A stretch of 14,331 nucleotides of DNA, taken from assembly GCA_945926705.1 (NCBI GenBank), contig CAMEMA010000013.1, positions 1 to 14,331 of the forward strand, in the 5' to 3' direction. Source of the DNA: an uncultured Clostridia bacterium (GTDB lineage Bacteria > Bacillota > Clostridia > Oscillospirales > Acutalibacteraceae). The notes under the pieces were generated by a model that had not been told where the DNA came from, ran no database searches, and worked only from the letters and a program-made list of their open reading frames with translations. Positions 1 to 7,955 of this stretch are shown here, one piece after another. Made by a program: the position numbers and the translations under genes. The stretch's first letter is position 1. Every line of letters starts with the position of its first letter.

Positions 1-24
1 CCCTACACGACGCTCTTCCGATCT
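1..24. other. Illumina sequencing adapter remnant (not genomic)
   Basis: These 24 bases match the 3' part of the standard Illumina TruSeq/P5 read-1 adapter, ending in the diagnostic GCTCTTCCGATCT. They lie at the extreme left end of the window, where the ABC transporter frame runs into them. The translated continuation across them (K-I-G-R-A-S-C-R) is therefore artefactual. This is the untrimmed end of a draft contig. Bases 25 onward read as native coding sequence. Confidence 0.97.
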
Positions 25-808
25 TCCGTGCTCCTACCCAGGAAATTAAAACGATACATCCATAAATATTAAGTTGCATGAAAGGCATATTAAAGGAAAT
101 TATTTTTTCTCCCTTTAAAAAGTATTTGTAAATTTGGTCAGATATTTTGAAAAACTTTTTCTTTTCATATTCTTCCATGTTAAAAGACTTGATGACTCTT
201 ATAGCGTCTAAATTTTCGCCTACGTTTTTATTTAGGTGATCGTAGGTTTTGAAAACTTTTTTGAAAATAGGATGTGCTTTTTTTATTATAAAGTATAAAG
301 TTATCATGAATATGGGAATAAGTCCTAAAAATAAAAATGAAAGCTTTACATTTATCTTAAAAGAGGAAATCAAGGAAAATATGATAAAAGAAGGTGAAAT
401 CGGCGCTGTAAATATCAACATTTCATACGCTTTTTGAATGTTTACGGTATCAGTCGTAAGACGTGTTATTATACTTGAAACAGAATATTTATCCATATTA
501 AAAAATGAAAAATCTTGTACGTTTCTGTACATTGCTTCTCTTAAATTTTTTGCAAATCCTACGGAAGCAATTGCAGCACTTCTTCCAGCTATACATCCAA
601 AAATTATTGACAAAACCGCACATATAAGAATTAGGGATGAAGTTTTGACAATATGATTCATATCACCTTTATCTATTCCGTAATCAATCATACTGGAAGT
701 CAAAAAGGGTATAATTATTTCCATTAAGGCTTCTAAAGTAACAAACACAGGTGCTATTATTGAATGTTTTTTATATTCACCTACATATTTCATAAATTTT
801 TTAATCAT
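25..808 (-). CDS. ABC exporter, fused permease/ATPase type, N-terminal part only
   Basis: Partial gene, running off the left edge. From ATG at 808 there are 261 native codons with no stop. The product starts MIKKFMKYVGEYKKHSII and contains several hydrophobic segments plus the pattern FFNMDKYSVSSIITRLTTDTVNIQ (in pieces: F-x-x-x-D, then S-S-I-I-T-R-L-T-T-D). This is typical of the transmembrane domain of MsbA/LmrA/YfiB-type half-transporters. The ATPase domain, expected in a protein of about 580 residues, is missing because the contig ends. An SD (GGAAAG) lies about 8 nt before the ATG. Such proteins work as homo- or heterodimers exporting drugs, lipids or peptides, and the substrate cannot be told here. 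A palindrome in the promoter region suggests MarR-type control. The small ORFs on the other strand in this stretch are shadows. Confidence 0.88.
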
Positions 809-852
809 AGCTGACTTTCCTTTCAATTACCTAAAAATAAATATGAACAACA

Positions 853-870
853 CAATTGTATCAACAATTG
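853..870. promoter_or_regulatory. Palindrome CAATTGT-N4-ACAATTG, possible operator of the ABC exporter
   Basis: A perfect 7-bp inverted repeat with a 4-bp centre lies 45-62 bp upstream of the exporter start. On the minus strand its centre carries TTGATA (864-859), a plausible -35 hexamer, with only a weak TTTATT 17 nt further on. TTGT-N4-ACAA dyads are the usual shape of MarR-family operators, and these exporters are often paired with a MarR repressor. No such regulator is visible in the window, so the operator role is inference. Confidence 0.4.
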
Positions 871-985
871 AATAAAAAATCAATATATATTAATAATAAA
901 AAGTTTAATATTAATAATTTTTATTAAAATTTAAATTATTAATGTATTTTGGTTTCAATTTCAGAATGGTAATTGAATTATTATA

Positions 986-994
986 TGATATAAT
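986..994 (+). promoter_or_regulatory. Extended -10 promoter of the DJ-1/PfpI gene
   Basis: TGATATAAT is a TG-N-TATAAT extended -10 element, 36 nt before the ATG at 1031. No good -35 hexamer is seen at 16-18 nt spacing, which is common for extended -10 promoters. It can drive the 1031-1975 genes. Confidence 0.6.
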
Positions 995-1030
995 TAGACG
1001 ATAAATATTAATTAATTCGGAGGTATAAAT

Positions 1031-1570
1031 ATGATTTATATGTTTTTGGCAGATGGATTTGAAGAAATCGAAGCAATAACACCCCTTGATATTTTAAAAA
1101 GAGGAAAAATTCCGATTAAGACAGTAGGTTTGGAAAATAAAACAGTTAAAGGTTCTTTGGGAATTATTGTTGAAGCAGACATTACAATTGAAAATTTAAA
1201 AGAAGAAGAAGTTGATGGAATAATATTACCCGGAGGTATGCCTGGTACTTTAAATCTTGGCAAAAATAAAAAAGTGACAGATGTGATAAAATATTGCTAT
1301 GAAAATAACCTACTTATTGCCGCGATTTGTGCCGCTCCATCGATTTTAGGCGAAATGGGCATTTTAAATGGGAAATCTGCCTGCTGTTATCCCGGTTTTG
1401 AAGAAAAATTAATAGGTTCTGAAATTTCAAATTTATCCGTATGTGCTGATGACAATTTAATAACCGCAAAAGGACCTGGAGTTGCTGCTGAATTTGGATT
1501 TAAAATTTTAGAGTATATAAAAGGTAAAAGAGCGGTTAAGGTTGTAAGCAGTTCAATGCAATTTGTTTAA
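1031..1570 (+). CDS. DJ-1/PfpI family protein (YajL/ThiJ-like)
   Basis: Cytoplasmic 179-residue protein of the DJ-1/PfpI superfamily, full length for the YajL/DJ-1 branch. The opening MIYMFLADGFEEIEAITPLD carries the conserved acidic pair, and Glu14 corresponds to the Glu that contacts the active-site Cys. LPGGMPG follows at 66-72, and the nucleophile-elbow Cys is C100 in AAICAAPS. Family members have been described as glyoxalase III, protein or nucleotide deglycases or redox-sensing chaperones, so the true substrate is unresolved. The start is well supported: GGAGG at 1019-1023 lies 7 nt before ATG 1031. It is the first gene of a rightward run, 54 bp ahead of the DUF2752 gene. Confidence 0.93.
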   Translation: MIYMFLADGFEEIEAITPLDILKRGKIPIKTVGLENKTVKGSLGIIVEADITIENLKEEEVDGIILPGGMPGTLNLGKNKKVTDVIKYCYENNLLIAAICAAPSILGEMGILNGKSACCYPGFEEKLIGSEISNLSVCADDNLITAKGPGVAAEFGFKILEYIKGKRAVKVVSSSMQFV

Positions 1571-1624
1571 TCAATATTTTGAATTTTTAAGTCATAAAAC
1601 TCAATCTAAGGAATTTATATTTTT

Positions 1625-1975
1625 ATGAGGGAATCTAAAACGCATATAATTTATTATCACTTATTGATATTTGCAGTTATTGCGATTTTAATTATTGCAA
1701 AATTTCCTTGCCCGTTTAAAGCAATTTTGAATGTACCATGTCCGGCATGCGGAACTCTTCACGCTCTTAATTCATTAATTAATCTGAGATTTTATGAATC
1801 GTTGAAATATAATCCTTTTTCAGTTCCGCTTGTTGCTGCAGTGTGGATTGGAATACATAAAAATTCTATTTTCAAAAAAAGCGTATTTGTAGATGTAATA
1901 ATAATAGTAATAAGCTTAGTAGTAATTTATTATTATATTATGAAGCTTTCCAATAGAACAATAGCCGCAATTTAA
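1625..1975 (+). CDS. DUF2752 family small membrane protein
   Basis: A 116-residue membrane protein. It has three hydrophobic stretches (about residues 9-26, 66-78 and 85-106). Between the first two lies the DUF2752 signature: Cys-Pro at 29-30, CPACG at 39-43, then NPF at 63-65. The function of this family is unknown. The paired CP...CPxCG cysteines suggest a metal, disulfide or thiol role, but this is inference. SD AAGGA at 1608-1612 is 12 nt before the ATG, slightly long. It lies between the DJ-1 gene and trpS. A separate promoter follows it, so it probably belongs to the DJ-1 transcript. Confidence 0.85.
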   Translation: MRESKTHIIYYHLLIFAVIAILIIAKFPCPFKAILNVPCPACGTLHALNSLINLRFYESLKYNPFSVPLVAAVWIGIHKNSIFKKSVFVDVIIIVISLVVIYYYIMKLSNRTIAAI

Positions 1976-1986
1976 AAGTGATTAAT

Positions 1987-2015
1987 TTGTTTTTCAAATT
2001 TTAACGTTGTATACT
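1987..2015 (+). promoter_or_regulatory. Sigma-A-type promoter of trpS-murE-murF
   Basis: -35 TTGTTT (1987-1992), a 17-nt spacer and -10 TATACT (2010-2015) lie just after the DUF2752 stop and 33 nt before the trpS ATG. The 66-bp gap is too short for the tRNA-Trp-sensing T-box leader that often precedes trpS in Firmicutes. Confidence 0.65.
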
Positions 2016-2047
2016 AAAAACAAATTTTTAATAGGGGATATTTGAAA

Positions 2048-3057
2048 ATGAAAGAAATCATACTTACCGGAGATCGTCCTACAGGTAAACTTCACCTGGG
2101 ACATTATGTAGGTTCACTTAAAAATAGAGTAAAATTGCAAGACCACCATGATCAGTATATACTGATTGCTGATGTACAAGCGCTCACCGACAATGCAGAT
2201 AATCCGCAAAAAGTAAGAAATAATATATTGGAATTGTTGTTAGATTATTTATCGGTTGGAATAGATTCTAAAAAAACAACAATATGTATACAGTCTATGA
2301 TACCTGCCATTGCAGAGCTGACAATATTTTACCTAAATTTAGTCAGCGTAGCTCGTTTAGAAAGAAACCCTACAATAAAACAAGAAATTAAAGTCAGAAA
2401 ATTTAATGGGGGAATTCCGGCAGGATTTTTGACATATCCTATAAGTCAAGCGGCTGATATAACAGCTTTTGGAGCGGACCTAGTTCCTGTAGGGGAAGAC
2501 CAATCTCCGATGATTGAACAAACTTGCGAAATAGTTAGAAAATTTAATTCTTATTACGGTCAAACTCTTAAAGAGCCTAAAATTATCCTATCTAATACTC
2601 CTCGTTTAATAGGAACAGATGGAAAAAATAAAATGAGTAAGTCTTTAGGTAATACCATATATTTATCTGATTCTCCGGATGAAGTGGAAAAGAAAGTAAT
2701 GAAAATGTTTACTGACCTAATCATCTTAATATAAATGATCCGGGAAATACAAAGGATAATCCGGTATTTATATATTTGGAAGCATTCGGTGAAGATAAAG
2801 AAAAGATAAGTTTTATGAAATCTCATTATGAAAAAGGTGGACTTGGAGACGTTAAAGTCAAAAAGTATTTAAATGAAGTATTACAAGACATCTTGGAACC
2901 TATAAGAGAAAAAAGAAAAATATTGGAACAAAACATTTCAGAAGTTTATAAAATAGCATTTGAGGGAACAGAAAAAGCAATAATACTAACTAACGAAACT
3001 TTAGCAAAAGTTAAAAAGTCGATGAAAATAGACTATAAAGATTTTTTCATTAAATAG
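2048..3057 (+). pseudogene. trpS: Tryptophanyl-tRNA synthetase, frameshifted by one missing base
   Basis: Class I TrpRS, which charges tRNA-Trp using ATP. The first part carries the HIGH-type motif (PTGKLHLGHY), the Trp-pocket region VGEDQSP, and KMSKS before the break. The frame breaks at about 2716: GACCTAATCAT reads D-L-I-I and reaches a TAA at 2732-2734. Adding one C (GACCCTAATCAT) restores D-P-N-H-L-N and joins the downstream frame, which ends at 3057 with a normal TrpRS C-terminus. The repaired protein has 336 residues, the usual length. Start ATG 2048 is chosen over TTG 2042 because GGGG at 2034-2037 is 10 nt away. As trpS is normally essential and the rest is pristine, a sequencing or assembly error in a C-run is the simplest explanation. 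A real mutation with a second trpS elsewhere is the alternative. Confidence 0.93.
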
Positions 3058-3083
3058 ATAATTTGTATTGAGGGTAATTGTTT

Positions 3084-4571
3084 ATGATTCTTAAAAATCT
3101 TTTAAAAGACTCAATTTTTACAGAAATCAAAGGAGATATTAATATAGATATTTCTGATATATGCTATGATTCCAGAAATGTAAAAAAAAACAGTTTATTT
3201 GTATGTCTTTGTGGGTCAAATTTTGACGGACATGACTATATAGATGATGCTCTGAAGAGAGGTGCCATTGCAGTTGTCGTACAAAAAGAAGTAAATATAC
3301 CTAATGTAACAGTTATAAGCGTCAAAGACAGTAGAAAATTTTTGGCACATATTTCAGCAGCTTTTTTTAGGTATCCTTCCAAAGAACTTATAACCATAGG
3401 TATTACCGGAACAAAAGGGAAAACAACTACTTCCTTTATGATTAAATCAATTCTAGAGGAAGCCGGAATAAAAACAGGAGTTATAGGGACGATAGGAGCG
3501 GTATATGGAGATAATATAGTAAAACTGAATAATACTACTCCCGAATCATACGAGATACAAAAAAATGTTTGTAAAATGCTAGAAGATGGATGTAAATGTG
3601 TTGTACTGGAAGCTTCTTCAATTGGACTTAAGACTCATCGACTTGATGAATTTGAGTTCGATTTTGGAATTTTCACAAATTTTTCCAGCGATCATATAGG
3701 CGATAACGAACATAGCTCACTTAAAGAATACCTGGAATGCAAAAGTATGCTATTCTCTAAGTGCAAAGTAGGATTTATAAATATAGACGATAAAAACAGT
3801 TCTGATATAATAAAGAACCATACTTGTAAAATTAAAACTTTCGGAATAAAAAAAATTGCAGATTATAGTGCAAAAAATATCCAGCTTTTCAACATGTCCG
3901 GAAATATAGGTGTAAAATGCGATTTATGTGAAATTAAAAATATGTATATCCCGATACCAGGTGAATTTAATGTGTATAATTCTCTTGCTGCATATTCAGT
4001 TTGCAAATATATGGAAATTTCTGATAAAAATATAAAAAATGGAATTTGTAAATTTAAAGTGAAAGGACGCATTGAACCTATTAAAATTTCAGAGGATTAT
4101 GCGGTATTTATTGACTATGCTCATAACGCACTAAGTATGGAAAGTATTTTAAAAACAATGAGAAAATACAATCCAAACAGATTAATTATTATGTTTGGCG
4201 CAGGGGGAAATAGGCCAAAAATACGAAGATATGAAATGGGGGAAACAGCCGGTAATTTAGCTGATTTATCAGTTATAACTAGTGATAATCCGAGATTTGA
4301 AGAACCTTTAGAAATAATTAATGATATCAAAAAGGGAATGGAAAAGACAAAGGGAAAATATATTATAGTGGAAAATAGAAAAGAAGCTATACAGTACTGT
4401 CTTGAGAATTCCCAAAAAGGTGATATTATAATATTGGCAGGAAAAGGTCATGAAGATTATCAGGAAATTAATGGAGTTAAATATCCTTTTGATGAAAGAA
4501 CGATAATAGAAGATATTATAAAAAATTCAGAACGAGGTAACGTATGGAACAACTTACCATCTCAGAAATAA
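3084..4571 (+). CDS. murE: UDP-MurNAc-tripeptide synthetase, meso-DAP type
   Basis: Cytoplasmic Mur ligase of 495 residues that adds the third amino acid to UDP-MurNAc-L-Ala-D-Glu with ATP. The N-terminal UDP-binding domain has YDSR at 28-31. The P-loop is GTKGKTT at 109-115, and the carbamylated lysine is K220 in YLECKSMLF. DNPR at 401-404 marks meso-diaminopimelate specificity, where lysine enzymes have a different residue after DNP. The usual GGDRDKTKR loop is GGNRPKIRR here, a pattern I associate with clostridial MurE. ATG 3084 is preferred over in-frame TTG 3078 because GAGGG at 3070-3074 is 9 nt away. It lies 26 bp after trpS, and its last 28 bp overlap murF, indicating coupled translation. 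Confidence 0.96.
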   Translation: MILKNLLKDSIFTEIKGDINIDISDICYDSRNVKKNSLFVCLCGSNFDGHDYIDDALKRGAIAVVVQKEVNIPNVTVISVKDSRKFLAHISAAFFRYPSKELITIGITGTKGKTTTSFMIKSILEEAGIKTGVIGTIGAVYGDNIVKLNNTTPESYEIQKNVCKMLEDGCKCVVLEASSIGLKTHRLDEFEFDFGIFTNFSSDHIGDNEHSSLKEYLECKSMLFSKCKVGFINIDDKNSSDIIKNHTCKIKTFGIKKIADYSAKNIQLFNMSGNIGVKCDLCEIKNMYIPIPGEFNVYNSLAAYSVCKYMEISDKNIKNGICKFKVKGRIEPIKISEDYAVFIDYAHNALSMESILKTMRKYNPNRLIIMFGAGGNRPKIRRYEMGETAGNLADLSVITSDNPRFEEPLEIINDIKKGMEKTKGKYIIVENRKEAIQYCLENSQKGDIIILAGKGHEDYQEINGVKYPFDERTIIEDIIKNSERGNVWNNLPSQK

Positions 4572-5974
4572 TAGAAGCTACGAGAGGAGAACTTTTATCA
4601 GGAAATACTGATTTAACAGTAGATTCGATATATATTGACAGTAGAAAATGCACAAAAAATTCTTTGTTCATTCCTTTGATAGGTAATAATAATGATGGAC
4701 ATGAATTTATTGAAAAAGCCTTTGAATCAGGAGCGTTAGTTTCTCTTGTTCAGAAAAATCACAAAATTTTAGAAAATACGCAAGGCTCTTTAATAGCGGT
4801 TGAATCTACCCAAAAAGCATTAGGTGACTTGGCAAAATATTATAGGCATAAATTTAAGATTCCTTTTATAGGAGTTACAGGAAGTGTAGGGAAGACCACT
4901 ACTAAAGAAATGATTGCAGCCGCCTTGAGCAGTTCCGTAAATGTTTTAAAAACGGAATCTAATTATAACGGTCAAATAGGTTTGCCGCTTACATTGTTTA
5001 ACTTAAACTCAAAACATCAAGCTGCAGTGGTTGAAATGGGAGTAAGTGAATTTGGAGAAATGGATAGACTTTCAGAAATTGCAGATGTTGACATAGCTGT
5101 AATTACAAATATAGGAGTCTCGCATATCGAGAATTTTAAATCAACCAAAAACACTTGCAGAGAAAAAATTAAAATACTACCACAACATAAAGGTATTTTA
5201 TATCTAAACGGAGATTCACCTATTTTATCAGATTCCGAAATAAAATCACTTCATAATAATATAGTTTATTTCGGAATGAATGGAAATTACCATTATAAGT
5301 GCGAAGATATTTATTCTGATGAGAATAAAACTCATTTTACATTGATAACTTCTAAATTTAAAGAACCTATTACAATACCTTGCTTGGGGATTCACAATGT
5401 TTATAACGCATTAGCTGCTATATCCATAGCTGATGGAATGGGTATACATATAGAAGATATAAAGAAAGGTTTAATGACATTTAAAAATGTCGAAATGAGA
5501 CAGCAGATATTTAATTTAAACGGTGTAACAATTATAGACGATTCTTATAATGCAAGCCCCGATTCAATAAAAAGTTCTGTAGGCGTTTTAAAAACTTTGC
5601 CAAAACTTGAAAAAAACATTGTTGTTATTGCAGATATGCTAGAGCTAGGAGAAAAGTCTCAAGAAATTCATTTTGAAACTGGAAGATATATTGCAATTGA
5701 AGGCATAGATATTATAGTAACTATAGGAAATGAATCAAAATATTTATCGGACGGAGCAAAGTCGTCAAATCAATATATAAATTCGGTGCACTTTAATTCC
5801 AATTCAGAAGCCTGTAAGTTTTTATTGGAATGTATTTGTGCAGGAGACAATGTATTGATAAAAGGGTCACGTGGAATGCATACGGAAGAGATTGTGGATT
5901 TTTTAAAAAAAACAATAAAAAATCCAAATACCACTAATAAAACTAATGAGAAAAATGAAAGCCATCCAGCTTAA
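4544..5974 (+). CDS. murF: UDP-MurNAc-tripeptide--D-Ala-D-Ala ligase
   Basis: MurF, 476 residues, attaches D-Ala-D-Ala to the product of MurE and completes the cytoplasmic muropeptide. It has the N-terminal Mur ligase domain (SIYIDSR), the P-loop GSVGKTTT from residue 113, the MurF-typical TESNYNGQIGLPLTL, and DDSYNASPDS in the C-terminal domain. It starts inside the murE coding region with SD GAGG at 4534-4537, 6 nt before ATG. The polar tail (N/T/K/E-rich, ending ESHPA) is poorly conserved in type, and its last codons form the left arm of the terminator. No other dcw genes (mraY, murD, ftsW) follow, so this is a detached murE-murF pair. Confidence 0.96.
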   Translation: MEQLTISEIIEATRGELLSGNTDLTVDSIYIDSRKCTKNSLFIPLIGNNNDGHEFIEKAFESGALVSLVQKNHKILENTQGSLIAVESTQKALGDLAKYYRHKFKIPFIGVTGSVGKTTTKEMIAAALSSSVNVLKTESNYNGQIGLPLTLFNLNSKHQAAVVEMGVSEFGEMDRLSEIADVDIAVITNIGVSHIENFKSTKNTCREKIKILPQHKGILYLNGDSPILSDSEIKSLHNNIVYFGMNGNYHYKCEDIYSDENKTHFTLITSKFKEPITIPCLGIHNVYNALAAISIADGMGIHIEDIKKGLMTFKNVEMRQQIFNLNGVTIIDDSYNASPDSIKSSVGVLKTLPKLEKNIVVIADMLELGEKSQEIHFETGRYIAIEGIDIIVTIGNESKYLSDGAKSSNQYINSVHFNSNSEACKFLLECICAGDNVLIKGSRGMHTEEIVDFLKKTIKNPNTTNKTNEKNESHPA

Positions 5975-5994
5975 AGAAATGGATGGCTTTTGAA
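5958..5994 (+). terminator. Terminator of trpS-murE-murF, overlapping the murF stop
   Basis: An 11-bp perfect stem (AAAGCCATCCA at 5958-5968 with TGGATGGCTTT at 5980-5990) encloses an 11-nt loop, followed by a short T-run that is partly inside the stem. The murF stop codon TAA (5972-5974) lies in the loop, so the last four murF sense codons contribute to the left arm and loop. Confidence 0.8.
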
Positions 5995-6079
5995 GTTTAA
6001 ATTTTTACCCAGCGCAGTTGCAGTTTATATAATAATCCCAGATAATTATATTTATTCAGGATATTTTTTAAAATTTCTA

Positions 6080-6128
6080 TTAAAAATATAAAATAAAATT
6101 CCCATCTATCCAATATAGTAGACGGGAA
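6080..6128 (-). terminator. Terminator of the tRNA-Arg transcript
   Basis: Read on the minus strand, a 10-bp stem (6128-6119 with 6108-6099, one G-U pair) has a 10-nt loop and is followed by TTTTATTTTATATTTTT. Because the one non-Watson-Crick position is G-U only on the minus strand (A-C on plus), the direction is clear. It lies 64 nt after the tRNA 3' end. The rest of 5995-6191 holds nothing else recognisable. Confidence 0.75.
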
Positions 6129-6191
6129 CCAAAATTAAACCAGGAAACAAAGGAGAGTACAAATAAATTTATATTATTAGAAGAGAAAAAA

Positions 6192-6266
6192 TGGTACCCC
6201 CTGCCAGAATCGAACTGACAACTAATCCTTAGGAGGGATTTGTTATATCCATTTAACTAAGGAGGC
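6192..6266 (-). tRNA. tRNA-Arg, anticodon CCT
   Basis: A 75-nt cloverleaf on the minus strand with encoded CCA. Acceptor arms are GCCTCCT and AGGGGGT (G-U at the first and fourth pairs). The D arm is GTTA/TAAC with GG in the loop. The anticodon stem AATCC/GGATT encloses loop CTCCTAA, anticodon CCT, which reads AGG. The T arm is GTCAG/CTGGC with loop TTCGATT. The discriminator base is A, followed by CCA. All stems pair, so it should be functional. Confidence 0.96.
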
Positions 6267-6276
6267 TACCACTATA

Positions 6277-6305
6277 TTATTATCATAAAATTAAGTGTTT
6301 GTCAA
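6277..6305 (-). promoter_or_regulatory. Promoter of tRNA-Arg
   Basis: A consensus -35 TTGACA (6305-6300) lies just after the ribU-like stop codon. The -10 is not unique: TG-A-TAATAA at 17-nt spacing (6282-6277) or GATAAT at 15 nt (6284-6279). Transcription would begin within a few bases of the tRNA 5' end at 6266. Confidence 0.6.
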
Positions 6306-6314
6306 AAGATATTT

Positions 6315-6854
6315 TTATTTTACAATTTTAATTAATCTGACTACGTGATTTAGCAATATACAAGACCCAAAAACAGTAATTATCAACTTCAATAAATTAT
6401 AAGGGATTATTATAGAAACCATGAATTTATCAATAATTCCAGGTGAAATGTTGAAAAAATTTATCCATAAAAAATAATTAATAAATAATTTGACAATCAA
6501 ACAAAGTAAAATTCCAAAAGTAATCCATAAAATTTTATAACTTTTTTTAATTTTTTCAGAATTAAATATTCCTAAAAATAAAATTATTATGGCTGAAGTC
6601 GATCTTATTATAAAACCAATCCATCCAGAAGAACTGAACATAAATGTTCGTAGTATTAATGAAACAAATAACGCTGTTAATCCGGAAGGAATTCCATAAA
6701 CAAGAGTAGAAAGAAAGATTGGTATATCTGAAAAATCTAATTTAAGGAAAGGAAATACAGGAATAATAGATAATCGACCTAGAAATCCTAAAATTAATGA
6801 CATTATTATAAATATAGAATTATGTGCTATAGATAACGTTTTTTGTTGTTTCAT
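6315..6854 (-). CDS. ECF transporter S component, RibU-like (riboflavin)
   Basis: A 179-residue integral membrane protein with about six hydrophobic segments, the usual size of an ECF S subunit. The motif FPFLKLDFSDIPIFLSTLVY (residues about 34-53) closely resembles the K-x-D-F-S-D-x-P segment of RibU/FmnP. RibU binds riboflavin and needs the shared EcfA-A'-T module, which is not in the window. No FMN riboswitch is seen upstream; instead there is a 15-bp dyad ending just before the SD (GGGG at 6869-6866, 11 nt before ATG). It lies 115 bp downstream of pfkA on the same strand. The substrate call is from motif similarity, so another vitamin is possible. Confidence 0.78.
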   Translation of the reverse strand: MKQQKTLSIAHNSIFIIMSLILGFLGRLSIIPVFPFLKLDFSDIPIFLSTLVYGIPSGLTALFVSLILRTFMFSSSGWIGFIIRSTSAIIILFLGIFNSEKIKKSYKILWITFGILLCLIVKLFINYFLWINFFNISPGIIDKFMVSIIIPYNLLKLIITVFGSCILLNHVVRLIKIVK

Positions 6855-6868
6855 ATTTTTACGTTCCC

Positions 6869-6902
6869 CGACCTATACAAAATATTAATTTTGTATAGGT
6901 CG
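6869..6902 (-). promoter_or_regulatory. Perfect 15-bp inverted repeat before the ribU-like gene
   Basis: Arms CGACCTATACAAAAT (6869-6883) and ATTTTGTATAGGTCG (6888-6902) are exact complements around a 4-nt centre. In the minus transcript it forms a hairpin whose base abuts the SD of the ribU-like gene. No U-run follows on the minus strand, so it is not an ordinary terminator. It could be a protein operator or an RNA element controlling translation. I do not recognise it as a known riboswitch. Confidence 0.6.
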
Positions 6903-6969
6903 CTCTCAGTTTTTCCCACCTCTATTATTTAATACAAATACCAATATTGCCGCTAATCCAAATACTAGA

Positions 6970-7938
6970 TTAAATAGAAATATGCAAAGCGTCCGTATAT
7001 AATTTATAATCGAAGTTTTTTTTCAATTCCAAAACTTCATCAATATTGTAATCTACTATATTATTACATTTTTTAGCTATGACACGATTTCTTTTTCCTT
7101 TAATTAATACATCAACTGCTCGACATCCCATTAAACTTGCAACTACGCGGTCTCTTAATGTTGGTGAACCGCCTCTTTGAACATGGCCTAAAATTGTAGT
7201 TCTAGCTTGAATTCCGGTTTTTTCCTGAATTTGTTTTGCTACGTCAAAAGAATCTGCACAATGTTCAGCCACAATTATTATAAAATGCCTTTTTCCCATA
7301 CTTTGAGTGGTTTTTATTCTTTCAATAACATCTTTTTCAAAATCACATTCAATTTCAGGGATAATTATCGAAGTAGCTCCGACTGCTATACCAGTATTAA
7401 TTGCAATATCTCCGCAATGTCTTCCCATAACTTCAACTACACTACATTTTTCATGTGACTGAGCAGTATCTCTTATTTTATCTACCATTTCAGTTGCGGT
7501 ATTTATGGCAGTATCAAATCCAATGGAATAGTCACTACAAGGTACATCATTATCAATAGTGGCAGGTATAAAAATACAATTTATGCCTTTTTTTATAAGG
7601 CTTATTGCTCCCCTTAATGTTCCATCTCCTCCTATTGCGACAACCGCATCAATATTGGAATTCTTGCAAAATGTTACAGCTTGTTCCAAACCCTCCGGCG
7701 TTTTAAATTCCGGATCACGGGAACTGTAAAGTATAGTACCTCCCCTATGAATTATATCTGATACAGTTCTTAAATTCATTTCAATAATATCTCCGCATCT
7801 CAAACCCATGTAACCGCGTTTGATTCCAAAAACTTTTATATCGTTTCCCAAAGCATATCGAGTAATTGCACGAACAGCAGCATTCATTCCCGGTGCATCA
7901 CCGCCACTTGTTAAAATAGCAATATTATTTATATTCAC
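6970..7938 (-). CDS. pfkA: ATP-dependent 6-phosphofructokinase
   Basis: Glycolytic enzyme converting fructose 6-phosphate to fructose 1,6-bisphosphate, 322 residues, matching the bacterial PfkA length. Visible motifs are TSGGDAPGMNAAVRA (10-24), YSSRDPEF, GGDGT (103-107), TIDND (127-131, catalytic Asp129) and MGRHCGD. Gly106 in GGDG indicates ATP rather than pyrophosphate use, since PPi enzymes have Asp there. Ala126 before TIDND replaces the more usual Gly. The start is GTG at 7938. Its SD AGGGAGA (7957-7951) overlaps the ackA stop codon and is 12 nt away, so it is translationally linked to ackA with a 17-nt gap. Confidence 0.95.
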   Translation of the reverse strand: MNINNIAILTSGGDAPGMNAAVRAITRYALGNDIKVFGIKRGYMGLRCGDIIEMNLRTVSDIIHRGGTILYSSRDPEFKTPEGLEQAVTFCKNSNIDAVVAIGGDGTLRGAISLIKKGINCIFIPATIDNDVPCSDYSIGFDTAINTATEMVDKIRDTAQSHEKCSVVEVMGRHCGDIAINTGIAVGATSIIIPEIECDFEKDVIERIKTTQSMGKRHFIIIVAEHCADSFDVAKQIQEKTGIQARTTILGHVQRGGSPTLRDRVVASLMGCRAVDVLIKGKRNRVIAKKCNNIVDYNIDEVLELKKNFDYKLYTDALHISI

Positions 7939-7955
7939 GATTAAAATTCATCTCC

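Noticed and set aside
249..656. Two short plus-strand ORFs (62 and 72 codons)
   Set aside because: They lie antisense to the clear ABC exporter frame and have no SD or family features.
1976..2047. T-box leader before trpS
   Set aside because: Only 66 bp are available after the preceding gene, no specifier or T-box sequence is seen, and a normal promoter fills the gap.
6866..6930. CTGAGAG upstream of the ribU-like gene, resembling part of a TPP (THI-box) riboswitch
   Set aside because: The other conserved TPP parts (ACCTGATCTGG and GCGTAGGGA) are missing, and FMN-riboswitch motifs are also absent.
6906..7022. Minus-strand hydrophobic frame ending LAAILVFVLNNRGGKN, overlapping the pfkA 3' end
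   Set aside because: It looks like a membrane helix but has no ATG/GTG/TTG start and no SD. T-rich frames in AT-rich DNA often read this way.
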